From: Actinomycetes bacterium
GTDB taxonomy: Bacteria > Actinomycetota > Actinomycetes > Actinomycetales > Microbacteriaceae
Direction of reading: 5' to 3'
DNA length: 64,000 nucleotides
NCBI GenBank assembly: GCA_029779645.1
Contig: JAKPAC010000010.1
Span: 124,001-188,000 of the forward strand
Each line of letters begins with the position of its first letter. Positions within the stretch are counted from its first letter, which is position 1. Position numbers and translations under genes: made by a program. Below, one piece after another: positions 33,372-43,360 of this stretch. The notes below the pieces were generated by a model that had not been told where the DNA came from, made no database searches, and saw only the letters and a program-made list of their open reading frames with translations.

Positions 33372-34694
33372 TCACCGGCGTCCGGGCGGCGAGCCGAGCA
33401 CGCGGTCGAGGTACGTGTTCGTGAATCTGCCCTCGGGATCGAGCAGGTCTCGCAGGGCGACGAAGTCGGCGAATCGGGGGTACCGCTCGGCCAGCTGCGC
33501 GGCGTCCAGCGTGTGCATCTTGCCCCAGTGCGGGCGCCCGCCGTACGCGAGCATGATCCGCTCAAAGGCCTCGAAGTACTCCGTGGGATTCTCGTGGTGG
33601 TAGCGGTGCACGGCGATGTACGCGCTCGCCCGTCCCTGCGCGGTCGAGAGCCAGAGCTCGTCGGATGCCGCGAAGCGCACCTCGACAGGGAACGAGATGC
33701 GCCAGCCGCGCTCGGCGATCAGCGCTCGCAGCTCGCCGAAGGCGGCGACCACGTGCTCCGCGGGGATCGCGTACTCCATCTCGCGGAATCGCACCGTGCG
33801 CCGCTGCGTGAGTACGCGGTTCGACACGTCGGTGTACTCGCGATTGCCCGTCGCTTTCACGGCGATGCGCGCGAAGCCAGGGATGATCGCCGGAATGACC
33901 GTGCCGATGGCGCACACGACGCGGAAGAGCCCGTTCGACAGCAGCGTCTCGTCGATCCACCTGCCGACCGGCGGCAGCGGGTGGCGCGTCGCGTCGGCCG
34001 GCAGTCGCGTATCGGTCTTGGTGAGCGCGGTCTCGGTGTGGGGAAACCAGTAGAACTCGAAGTGATCGGCGGCCGCGACCCGCTCCGGCAGCTCGGCGAG
34101 CAGCGCGTCCAGCGGCTCGGGCCGCTCCAGGGCGTGCAGCACGTACGCGGGCACGCACTGGAGCGTGATGTCGACGACGATGCCGAGGGCGCCGAGGCCC
34201 AGGGCGATCGCGGGCAGCAGCTCGCTGTCTTCGACCACCTCGTGCACCTCGCCCGTGGCATCCACGAAGGTCGCGCCGACGATCTGGGTCGATATGCCGC
34301 CGAACGCCGCGCCGGTGCCGTGCGTGCCCGTGGCGGTGGCCCCGCTGATCGACTGGCGGTCGATGTCGCCGAGGTTCTGCATGGCGAGCCCGTAGGGGCG
34401 CAGCAGCGCCGGGATCTGGTGCAGGCGCGTGCCCGCGTACAGGCGCACCCGCTGCCGTGCGGTGTCGACGTCGATGATGCCCTGCAGCGCGCTCATGTCG
34501 AGCAGCACGTCCGGCGCGACGGCGATGCCGGTGAAGCTGTGCCCGGCGCCCACTGCCTTCACGCGGAGCCCGCTGTGCGCGGCCGCGACGATCGCCCGCT
34601 GCACGGCGTCGACGCTGTGCGGCCGCTCGACACGCAGCGGCCGCACGCGCACGGTGCGGCCCCAGTTCTCCCACTTGCCACCGGGACGGATCAT
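33372..34694 (-). CDS. FAD-dependent sugar-lactone oxidase (D-arabinono-1,4-lactone oxidase family)
   Basis: A 440-residue flavoenzyme of the vanillyl-alcohol oxidase superfamily, ALO subgroup. The FAD-binding PP-loop region 'VKAVGAGHSFTGIAVAPDVLLDMSALQGIID' holds the His that may carry covalent flavin, followed by 'GATATGTHGTGAAFGGISTQIVG'. The C-terminal ALO domain ends with 'GGRPHWGKMHTL' (HWGK motif) and 'DFVALRDLLDPEGRFTNTYL'. Homologues oxidise L-gulono-, L-galactono- or D-arabinono-lactones or alditols. The ATG at 34694 overlaps the stop of the PLP enzyme gene upstream (ATGA), implying a shared pathway. The true substrate is not known. Confidence 0.9.
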   Translation of the reverse strand: MIRPGGKWENWGRTVRVRPLRVERPHSVDAVQRAIVAAAHSGLRVKAVGAGHSFTGIAVAPDVLLDMSALQGIIDVDTARQRVRLYAGTRLHQIPALLRPYGLAMQNLGDIDRQSISGATATGTHGTGAAFGGISTQIVGATFVDATGEVHEVVEDSELLPAIALGLGALGIVVDITLQCVPAYVLHALERPEPLDALLAELPERVAAADHFEFYWFPHTETALTKTDTRLPADATRHPLPPVGRWIDETLLSNGLFRVVCAIGTVIPAIIPGFARIAVKATGNREYTDVSNRVLTQRRTVRFREMEYAIPAEHVVAAFGELRALIAERGWRISFPVEVRFAASDELWLSTAQGRASAYIAVHRYHHENPTEYFEAFERIMLAYGGRPHWGKMHTLDAAQLAERYPRFADFVALRDLLDPEGRFTNTYLDRVLGSPPGRR

Positions 34695-36043
34695 AGAAAC
34701 GCCTTTCCCTCGCCGCGGTACGACGGGACGCTCGCGACGACGCGATCGCCGTCGATGAGATGGAACTCGTTGACGCGCTCTGAGAGCTCGCCGCTCTTCG
34801 CGTGCCGCAGCCACACGCGGTCTCCCACCCGCAGCGCGCGGGCGGCCTCGCCCTGGAGCGGGGTCTGCACCTCGCCGGCGCCCTCGCGGCCGAGCGTCCG
34901 CAGGCCCGCCGGCCACACCGGCAGCGGCTGACGGGAGGCCGCGGGCGGCCCGGAGGCGATCCAGCCGCCGCCGAGGATCGTCACGATGTCTGCCGTGGGC
35001 TTGCGCACCACCTGCAGCGAGAACGCCGCCGCCGGCGCCGGCGTGAACGCCGCGTAGCCGTCGAAGAGGTGGCCGCCCAGGATGCCGCTGCCGGCCGTGA
35101 CCTCGGTGACCGAGGGATCGGCAGCCGAGGTCTCGATCGAGCCGGTGCCGCCCGCGTTCACGAACTCCAGCGGCGCGAGCGCGCGCACGCCGTCGACGAT
35201 CGCGCCGCGGCGGTCGCCGAGCTCGGCGAGCGAGCGGCGCTTCATCCATCGCATGAGCGCATTCTCGGCCGCCGCGCCCGCGACGTCGTCGGTCTGGCCG
35301 GCGATCTGCGCCTCGTACATCATGAGCCCGACGAGCGCGAAGCCGGGGCGGGCGAGGATGCCTCGGGCCAGCGCCACGACCTCCTCGGGCGTGTGCACGG
35401 GCGAGCGGCGCACGCCGACGTGCCCGAGCGGGCCCGGCGCACGCCAGGACGCGTCGGCATCGATCGCGACGCGGATGGGGGGCCGTGCCCCCGGGCCGGC
35501 GACCGCGTCGACCACGTCGAGCTGCGCGAGGTCGTCCACCATGAGCGTGATGCGCTCGGCCGCCCGCGGGTCGGCCACGAGGGCCGCGAGCGCCCGCCGA
35601 TTGACGGTCGGGTATCCGAGCACGATGTCGGTGCGGCCGTGCTCGGCCAGCCACAGCGCCTCGGGGAGGGTGAAGGCGAGGATGCCGGCGTAGCCCGGCA
35701 GGGCGAGCACGGCATCGGCGACCGCGCGGATGCGGATCGACTTGCTCGCGATCCGGATGGGCGTGCCGGCCGCGCGCAGCAGCAGGTCGTGGGCGTTGTA
35801 GCGCAGCGCCGCCAGGTTGAGCGCCGCGATCGGGCCGTCGAGCCCCGCGATCGCTCGCGTCATGCCCTCCCACGCCGTGGCGGCGTCGCGACGTGCTGCG
35901 GCGTCACGATGGGGCGCGGGCGTCGGGGGCATGCTCGTCGGCGCCGCGAGGTCGATCGCGGATGCCGCCTCGCCCACACCCGAAGCGGGCGAGGCGAGGG
36001 CACCGCGCTTGGCAGGGTCGCTGCGCACAGGCTCATTGCTCAC
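34691..36043 (-). CDS. PLP-dependent aldolase/racemase-like protein (alanine racemase N-domain, D-threonine-aldolase-like)
   Basis: A 450-residue fold-type III PLP protein. After about 70 variable residues comes 'PIAALNLAALRYNAHDLLLRAAGTPIRIASKSIRIRAVADAVLAL', where the Lys of ASKSIR should bind PLP. It continues 'GILAFTLPEALWLAEHG', 'PPIRVAIDADASWR' and 'FVNAGGTGSIETSA'. The C-terminal part, 'VTEVTAGSGILGGHLFDGY' onward, is the β-domain of D-threonine aldolase-like enzymes. Annotations for this group vary (amino acid deaminase/aldolase, alanine racemase). It is the first gene of a two-gene unit with the FAD lactone oxidase. That pairing recurs in actinobacteria, but I know of no characterised example. 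Confidence 0.82.
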   Translation of the reverse strand: MSNEPVRSDPAKRGALASPASGVGEAASAIDLAAPTSMPPTPAPHRDAAARRDAATAWEGMTRAIAGLDGPIAALNLAALRYNAHDLLLRAAGTPIRIASKSIRIRAVADAVLALPGYAGILAFTLPEALWLAEHGRTDIVLGYPTVNRRALAALVADPRAAERITLMVDDLAQLDVVDAVAGPGARPPIRVAIDADASWRAPGPLGHVGVRRSPVHTPEEVVALARGILARPGFALVGLMMYEAQIAGQTDDVAGAAAENALMRWMKRRSLAELGDRRGAIVDGVRALAPLEFVNAGGTGSIETSAADPSVTEVTAGSGILGGHLFDGYAAFTPAPAAAFSLQVVRKPTADIVTILGGGWIASGPPAASRQPLPVWPAGLRTLGREGAGEVQTPLQGEAARALRVGDRVWLRHAKSGELSERVNEFHLIDGDRVVASVPSYRGEGKAFL

Positions 36044-36082
36044 GCGGCCAGCCTAAGGGCTCTCGCCCAGATTCGAGCGCCG

Positions 36083-36156
36083 TACCCCCGGTCGGATTCG
36101 AACCGACACCTGGAGCGATTTTAAGTCGCCTGCCTCTGCCGTTGGGCTACGGGGGC
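36083..36156 (-). tRNA. tRNA-Leu with anticodon UAA and a short (class I) variable loop
   Basis: A 74-nt cloverleaf. The acceptor pair GCCCCCG/CGGGGGT has a G-U at the top and a discriminator A, and CCA is not encoded. The D arm contains GG and a weak three-pair stem. The anticodon stem GGCGA/TCGCT closes loop CTTAAAA, giving anticodon UAA at 36121-36123 with U33 in place. The variable region is only about six bases. The T arm GTCGG-TTCGAAT-CCGAC is perfect. UAA reads the leucine codon UUA, yet normal bacterial leucine tRNAs are class II with a long variable arm. See findings. Confidence 0.85.
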
Positions 36157-36176
36157 CAGGCATCCACCCTATTGGG

Positions 36177-37619
36177 CTAGGCCTTGACCGGCGCCTTCTT
36201 CGTGGCGGGCTTCGCGCTCGCGTCCGCCTTCGCGGCGCTCGTCTTGGCCGGCTCGATCGCGGCGATCGTTCCGGTCGCGGTCGTGGGGCGCGGGCGCGCC
36301 GCGAACTCCTCAAACACGTAGCGCGGGTGCTGCACGGCCGTGAGCGTGACGATGTCGCGGTCGAGCCAGAGGTTGTTCCACCAGCCCCAGAGCACGCGCC
36401 ACTTGCGCTCCCACGACGGCATGGCCAGGCCGTGGTAGCCGCGGTGCGCGACCCATGCGAGGAAGCCCTTGATCGCCAGGTTGCCGGACTGGAACACGCC
36501 GACGCCGAGGCCGAGGCCGGCGACCGCGCCGATGTTCTTGTGGAAGTAGTCGCGAGGCGTCTCGCCCCGCAGCACGGCGACGAGGTTGGCCGCGAGCAGC
36601 TTGGCCTGGCGCACGGCGTGCTGCGCGTTCGGCACGCAGTACCCGCCGACGCCGTCGCCCGAGGTGTCGGGCACCGCCGAGATGTCACCGGCGGTCCAGG
36701 CGCCCTCGACGATCTCGTCTTCGCTGCCGACCCGCAGGTCGGCGCGCGCGCGGATGCGTCCACGCTCGTCGACCGGCAGGTCGGCGCCGCGCACGACGGT
36801 CGGGTTGGCCATGACGCCGGCGGTCCAGATGATCAGGTCGCTGGCGAAGCGCTCGCCGCTCGACAGCTCGACGACGCCGTCGACGGCGGAGGTGAGCTGC
36901 GTGTCGAGGTGCACATACGCGCCGCGCTTGGCGAGGTTCTTCAGCACCCATTCGCTGGTCTTGAGCGAGACCTCGGGCATGATGCGCCCGGTGGCCTCGA
37001 CCAGCGCGAAGCGGATGTCTTCGAAGTCGATGTTGGGGTAGCTCTTCAGCAGCGCCGAGGCGAATGAGCGCAGCTCGGCGAAGATCTCGATGCCCGCGAA
37101 GCCGCCGCCGATGACGGTGACCGAGAGCAGACGGTCGCGCTCGGGCCCCGGGGGAAGCAGCGATGCCTGGTCGAAGTTGGAGATGAGGCGGTCGCGGATC
37201 GCGACGGCCTCCTCGATCGTCTTGAGACCGATCGCGTTGTCGGCGACGCCCGGGATCGGGAACGTGCGCGAGACCGCGCCGGCGGTGACGACGATGTGGT
37301 CGTACTCGATCTCCCACGATTCGTCCGTGAGGGAGGTGATCGTCGCGGTCTTGTTGGCGTGGTCGATGCCCGACACCTTGGCCGTGATGATGTTCGTGTG
37401 GTGCAGGTGCCGGCGGTGCGCCACGACCGCGTGCCGGGCCTCGATCGAGCCGGCAGCCACCTCCGGGAGGAACGGCTGATAGGTCATGTACGAGAGCGGG
37501 TCAACGATCGTGACCTCGGCTTCGCCGCGGCGGAGGAGCTTCTCAAGCTTCCACGCGGTGTAAAAGCCCGCGTACCCTCCACCGACGATCAGAATGCGGG
37601 GCACACTGGCAGTAGACAC
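36177..37619 (-). CDS. ndh: Type II NADH dehydrogenase (NAD(P)/FAD-dependent oxidoreductase)
   Basis: About 480 residues from GTG 37619 (GGAG 10 nt upstream); a longer frame to 37709 reads into the gap. Two dinucleotide-binding folds are seen: 'PRILIVGGGYAGFYTAWKLEKLL' for FAD and 'SVTVIGGGFAGIEIFAELRSF' for NADH. Also present are 'TYQPFLPEVAAGSIEARHAV', 'YDHIVVTAGAVSRTFPIPGVADNAIGLKTIEEAVAIRDRL' and 'PNAQHAVRQAKLLAANL'. It is a peripheral, non-proton-pumping NADH:quinone reductase. The C-terminus has a Lys/Ala-rich tail of about 40 residues. It is the last gene of the eno-ftsB-DUF501-protease unit, 19 nt after the protease gene. Confidence 0.93.
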   Translation of the reverse strand: MSTASVPRILIVGGGYAGFYTAWKLEKLLRRGEAEVTIVDPLSYMTYQPFLPEVAAGSIEARHAVVAHRRHLHHTNIITAKVSGIDHANKTATITSLTDESWEIEYDHIVVTAGAVSRTFPIPGVADNAIGLKTIEEAVAIRDRLISNFDQASLLPPGPERDRLLSVTVIGGGFAGIEIFAELRSFASALLKSYPNIDFEDIRFALVEATGRIMPEVSLKTSEWVLKNLAKRGAYVHLDTQLTSAVDGVVELSSGERFASDLIIWTAGVMANPTVVRGADLPVDERGRIRARADLRVGSEDEIVEGAWTAGDISAVPDTSGDGVGGYCVPNAQHAVRQAKLLAANLVAVLRGETPRDYFHKNIGAVAGLGLGVGVFQSGNLAIKGFLAWVAHRGYHGLAMPSWERKWRVLWGWWNNLWLDRDIVTLTAVQHPRYVFEEFAARPRPTTATGTIAAIEPAKTSAAKADASAKPATKKAPVKA

Positions 37620-37638
37620 GACGTGTGGTCTCCTTGGT

Positions 37639-39039
37639 TCAATGTCTCGGCGCTCGCGGGGTGCGCTCGCGCCTGATGCGTCTGACGGTTGCGTTGACGC
37701 CGAGAGCAATAAGGATAGCAGGGACTGTGAGGGCGACGAGCGGCAGGGTGCCGTACCGGAGCGTCTCCCAGCTGGGGAACAGGGGCGAGACAGCCTCCTC
37801 CGGCGGGTCGGCGGCCGGCAGCGGCGGCAGCTCGACCGGGGCCGCGCTCGGCTCGGGCGCCGGTGCGACCGCGGCGCGGCGGTAGAGCCGGATCCACTCC
37901 TCGAGGCTCCCCATGGGGTTCTCGGTGACCAGCGGCACGGTCGCCGAGACGGCGCCCGCGGCGTTCACGATGCCGTAGCCGTAGAGCGGATCGGGCACCG
38001 AGGTGGCGGCCGCGGCCGGGGTGGCCGTGCGGATGATCCGATTGATCACATTGGCGGCGTCGAGATCGGGATGCGCCGCCCGCACCAGCGCCGCGACGCC
38101 GGCGACGATCGGCGCGGCCCCACTCGTGCCCTTCCAGACCACGAGGCGGCCGTCCGGCGACACGCCGAGGAGCTGCTCGCTGGGCGCCGAGACGCCCATC
38201 ACGATGCCCTGCGTCGACGCCTCGAGGCTCGCATAGCCCGACGGATCGACGCCGGCGACGGTGAGCACGCCCGGGATCGTCGCGGGGGCGCCGACGCGTG
38301 TCGTGCCGCTGCCGCGGTTGCCGGCGGCGACGATCACAACCACATCGTGCTCGAACGCGTACATGAACGCGTCGTCCCAGCTCTCGTCCCAGTCCAGCGT
38401 GTTGGTCGTGAGCGAGAGGTTGATGATGTCGGCGCCGTTGTCGACGGCCCACCGGATGCCGGTAGCGATCTGCTCCGAGAACGGCACCTTCGACGAGCTG
38501 GCGGTGAAGCCGACCGAGACCGACAGCAGCTTGGCCTGCGGCGCGACGCCGATCATCCCCGTGCCGTCGCCGGTGCCGCGCGCGGCGGCGAGCGAGGCGA
38601 CCCAGCTGCCGTGTGCCGCGTCGCGCACACCCACCGGCGTGCGCCCGTCGGGCGTGCCGACGCCCGAGACATCGACGCCGCCGGCGACCGCGTCCTCGAA
38701 CTCGACCGGGCCCTTCGCGATGCCGCTGTCGATGATGGCGATCGTGACGCCCGCGCCGCGGGTGGTCTTCCACGCCTCGCGGATGCCGTTCGCGTCGAGC
38801 CAGTACTCGGCCGCGCGCACCGGGTCGGCCAGGTCGGCGGCGGGCCCGGGGGCGGCCGAGCCGGGCGCGGGGGCAGGGGCGGCGACCGCGGCGGGCACCG
38901 TGCCCGGGAGCAGGCTGCTCGCGCCGATCAGCACCGCCAGCGGGGCGGCGATGAGCGCGCGCCGGATCGCCGTGCCGACGCGGGCGGCACCTCGCGTTGT
39001 GGTGGCTTCGCGCTGCTCGCGCCCCCGGCGGGCCGTCAT
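37639..39039 (-). CDS. Mycosin-like S8 subtilisin family serine protease
   Basis: A 466-residue secreted, membrane-anchored subtilase. A basic N-terminus and a hydrophobic signal segment ('LIAAPLAVLIGASSLLPGTVPAAVAAPAPAP') are followed by the catalytic domain. It has Asp in 'GVTIAIIDSGI', His in 'AAHGSWVASLAAA', the oxyanion Asn in 'VVIVAAGNRG' and Ser in 'WKGTSGAAPIVAGVAALV'. A Pro-rich linker and a C-terminal helix ('LPLVALTVPAILIALGV') with a basic tail anchor it. This layout equals mycosins of type VII secretion, but no ESX gene is near; instead it overlaps DUF501 (ATGA 39036-39039) in a cell-division/glycolysis cluster. Confidence 0.9.
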   Translation of the reverse strand: MTARRGREQREATTTRGAARVGTAIRRALIAAPLAVLIGASSLLPGTVPAAVAAPAPAPGSAAPGPAADLADPVRAAEYWLDANGIREAWKTTRGAGVTIAIIDSGIAKGPVEFEDAVAGGVDVSGVGTPDGRTPVGVRDAAHGSWVASLAAARGTGDGTGMIGVAPQAKLLSVSVGFTASSSKVPFSEQIATGIRWAVDNGADIINLSLTTNTLDWDESWDDAFMYAFEHDVVVIVAAGNRGSGTTRVGAPATIPGVLTVAGVDPSGYASLEASTQGIVMGVSAPSEQLLGVSPDGRLVVWKGTSGAAPIVAGVAALVRAAHPDLDAANVINRIIRTATPAAAATSVPDPLYGYGIVNAAGAVSATVPLVTENPMGSLEEWIRLYRRAAVAPAPEPSAAPVELPPLPAADPPEEAVSPLFPSWETLRYGTLPLVALTVPAILIALGVNATVRRIRRERTPRAPRH

Positions 39040-39569
39040 GCGACCGGGAGCTCCGGCCCCGGGTCGGCGCAGCGGCACACGTCGGCCGACCAGCGGTGCC
39101 GTGCGAGCTCGAGGGCCCTGTCGCCGAGGGGGTTGACGCCGGGGCCCGCGGCGAGCGCGTGGCCGGCGAGCGCGTGCAGGCACTTCACTCGGGTGGGCAT
39201 TCCGCCCGCCGAGATGCCCTCGATCTCGGGCACGTCGCCGAACTGGGCGCGGTCGGCGAGGTAGGCCTCGTGCGCGGCGAGATAGCGCGCCCGCAGCTCG
39301 GCGTCGCCCGCCAGCTCCTCGGTGAACTGCACCATGACCTGGCCGACCTCCAGCTCCGAGAGCGCGGCCGTCGCACCCGGGTGCGTCAGGTAGTAGAACG
39401 TCGGGAACGGCGTGCCGTCGGCAAGCCGCGGCTTCGTCGAGACGACGAGCGGGTTGCCGCAGACGCAGCGCGCCGCGATGCCGACCACGTCGCGCATCTG
39501 CCGCCCGAGCTGTGCCGCCATGACGTCGAGGTCGCGGGCGGATACCGGGGCGAAGGGAGGCGTGGTCAT
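39036..39569 (-). CDS. DUF501 protein
   Basis: A 177-residue protein with 'LDVMAAQLGRQMRDVVGIAARCVCGNPLVVSTKPRL', 'FPTFYYLTHPGATAALSELE', 'HEAYLADRAQFGDVPEIEGISAGGMPTRVKCLHALAGHALAAGPGVNPLGDRAL' and two Cys in 'ADVCRC'. This is the DUF501 family, found next to ftsB/divIC and eno in nearly all actinobacteria. The conserved Cys and His residues suggest a metal site, but function is unproven. The gene is coupled to the downstream protease gene by ATGA overlap and follows ftsB after 103 nt. Its start is the ATG at 39569. Confidence 0.93.
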   Translation of the reverse strand: MTTPPFAPVSARDLDVMAAQLGRQMRDVVGIAARCVCGNPLVVSTKPRLADGTPFPTFYYLTHPGATAALSELEVGQVMVQFTEELAGDAELRARYLAAHEAYLADRAQFGDVPEIEGISAGGMPTRVKCLHALAGHALAAGPGVNPLGDRALELARHRWSADVCRCADPGPELPVA

Positions 39570-39672
39570 CGCTCCAGGGTAGCGGGCGCGGCAGGGAAGC
39601 CCCTGGAACGGCCCGCGCGCACCGCGCAGACGTGCCAGAGCCGGCATCGCCGGCCGTTCGGCACCCGGCGCG

Positions 39673-40191
39673 TCACGGCGCCGCGGGCGCTTCGCTCGCC
39701 GGCTGGTCTTCGGGGGCCGGCTGGTCGGGCACGCCGATCGTGATCGGCGCGACGACCTCGGCGACGCCCGACGAGGTGATCGAGCGCAGCAGCTGCGACA
39801 TCCAATCGGAGTGCGTGGTCGTGACCTCCTCACTCACCGGCGGGCGCTCGGTGGGCTGGTGGGCCAGGTCGAGGTCGTTGTCGACCAGGTACACGACCTC
39901 GCCGGGCTGCACGTAGTACAGCCGCTCGCGGGCCTGCGTGGTGATGTACGCGGGGTCGCTCCAGCGCTCGCGCTCGGCGATGAGCGCGTCGATGGTGGCT
40001 TGATCGGCGGCGATGGCGTGCTCGAGCGCCGCGATGCGCTGACGCTGCTCGAGATAGGTGCCGAGCGTCGGCATCAGCACGAGCGCCGCGAGCACCACCA
40101 GGCTCATCATGATCAGCACGAACCCTGATCGGCGGATGCCCCCGAGCCAGCCGCGCACATCGACGCGGCGGGGAGTCGCCACTCTTGCCAC
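39673..40191 (-). CDS. ftsB: Septum formation initiator family protein (FtsB/DivIC)
   Basis: About 172 residues from GTG 40191, which is preceded by a GGAGGGGGAG stretch. A longer frame to 40299 is possible but starts in Arg/Gln-rich sequence without a ribosome site. One helix, 'GFVLIMMSLVVLAALVLMPTL', is followed by a coiled coil ('YLEQRQRIAALEHAIAADQATIDALIAERERWSDPAYI') and 'RLYYVQPGEVVYLVDN', the FtsB/DivIC hallmark. The extracytoplasmic C-terminal tail is about 50 residues longer than in E. coli FtsB and Pro/Ala-rich. It joins FtsL and FtsQ in the divisome. It follows eno. Confidence 0.9.
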   Translation of the reverse strand: MARVATPRRVDVRGWLGGIRRSGFVLIMMSLVVLAALVLMPTLGTYLEQRQRIAALEHAIAADQATIDALIAERERWSDPAYITTQARERLYYVQPGEVVYLVDNDLDLAHQPTERPPVSEEVTTTHSDWMSQLLRSITSSGVAEVVAPITIGVPDQPAPEDQPASEAPAAP

Positions 40192-40315
40192 GACTCCCCC
40201 TCCGTCGTCGATGTCCTGCGGTTGCTGCTGGTTTCGCTGGTGCCGGCCGCGCTGCTTCCGGATGCGTGGATGCCGCGGCCCGGCGCTCACGCCCGGCACG
40301 CGGCGTCCCGCCGCG

Positions 40316-42389
<2,074 letters not shown>

Positions 42390-42497
42390 GCCCCCACCCA
42401 ACTCGGCGGGGCGTCCGCGGTCAAGGGGTCGCCGGCGCGGCGGCCTCGTCGCGGCACGGCCCCGGGTGCACGCCGGACCCCGGCAGCGCCGGGGCGC

Positions 42498-42761
42498 TCA
42501 CGCGGCGCTCCGACTCGCCAGCGCGGCGGCGCTGAGCACTGCGGCCGCGGTGGCGGCGTCGTCGATCGTGACGACCATGACCCTGCCGTTCTCGCCGGTC
42601 ACCTCGATGCCCTCGCCGGTGCGCAGCACGATGCCGAAGCGGCCGTCGATCCCCCATCGGATGCCCCAGCCGCCGAAGTCGCCGAACGGGCCCACCGTGA
42701 CGACGCGGACCGACGCGATCTCTTCGGCCGGGACGGCGTCGCGGGGCCAGCCGAACGCGCG
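42498..42761 (-). pseudogene. C-terminal fragment of a PH-like membrane protein family
   Basis: The frame reads 'RAFGWPRDAVPAEEIASVRVVTVGPFGDFGGWGIRWG' and then 'GRFGIVLRTGEGIEVTGENGRVMVVTIDDAATAAAVL' to a stop at 42498. This is the typical last 80-90 residues of a bacterial PH-like protein that normally has an N-terminal membrane part of about 100-120 residues. Upstream of about 42764 the frame turns into unrelated Arg/Ser-rich sequence and runs into the start of the DUF4442 gene on the other strand. The only start inside is a GTG at 42695. I read it as a gene truncated at its 5' end by a deletion that brought the DUF4442 gene close. Confidence 0.55.
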
Positions 42762-42822
42762 GCGCAGTCCTCCGAACGATGTGGAAGCGCGGCGGCGGGA
42801 TCACCAAGATGGAGACCTGCGC

Positions 42823-43311
42823 ATGACACCTCGACGCCTCGCCATCGGCATGAGCCTGTGGATCCCCAACCTGTGCTCGGGCATCCGCGTCCGGCGGATC
42901 AGCGAGGACTGGACGCACGCGACGGTCGAGCTGCACGTGAACGTCTTCACCCGCAACTACGTCAAGACGGCGTTCGGCGGCTCGATGTCGGCGATGACCG
43001 ATCCGTACTTCTTCATGCTCCTGATGCATCAGCTGGGCCGCGACTACGTGGTGTGGGACACCCGAGGCGAGATCGAGTTCGTGAAGCCCGGCCGCGGCGT
43101 GCTCACCGCCGAGTTCACCGTCTCGCGCGCGAAGGCCGAGCAGCTGCGGCGGCGGGCGTGCGGCGGCGCGAAGGTGCTCGAGTGGTTCGAGTGCGAGATC
43201 ACCGACCGCGACGGCGACATCGTGGCGCGCGTGCGCCGCGAGGTCTACGTGCGCGAGAAGCGCCGCGTCACGGAGGCTGCGGCGAAGGCGGGCACCGGCA
43301 CGAAGGGCTGA
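42823..43311 (+). CDS. DUF4442 hot-dog-fold protein (thioesterase-like)
   Basis: A 162-residue protein with the DUF4442 pattern: 'LWIPNLCSGIRVRRISEDWTHATVELHVNVFTRNYVKTAFGGSMSAMTDPYFFMLLMHQLGRDYVVWDTRGEIEFVKPGRGVLTAEFTVS'. DUF4442 members adopt the hot-dog fold of acyl-CoA thioesterases, with the A-F-G-G-S/A-D-P-Y helix start in place of the catalytic Asn/Asp. They are thought to be acyl-CoA binding or hydrolysing, but none has a firmly assigned substrate that I know. ATG 42823 has GGAG 9 nt upstream. It faces the decayed PH-like fragment and precedes the APC permease by 49 nt. Confidence 0.85.
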   Translation: MTPRRLAIGMSLWIPNLCSGIRVRRISEDWTHATVELHVNVFTRNYVKTAFGGSMSAMTDPYFFMLLMHQLGRDYVVWDTRGEIEFVKPGRGVLTAEFTVSRAKAEQLRRRACGGAKVLEWFECEITDRDGDIVARVRREVYVREKRRVTEAAAKAGTGTKG

Positions 43312-43360
43312 GCGGATGTCGCGACCCCGATCGTTCACCCGCCGGCCCTAGCGTGAGTGC

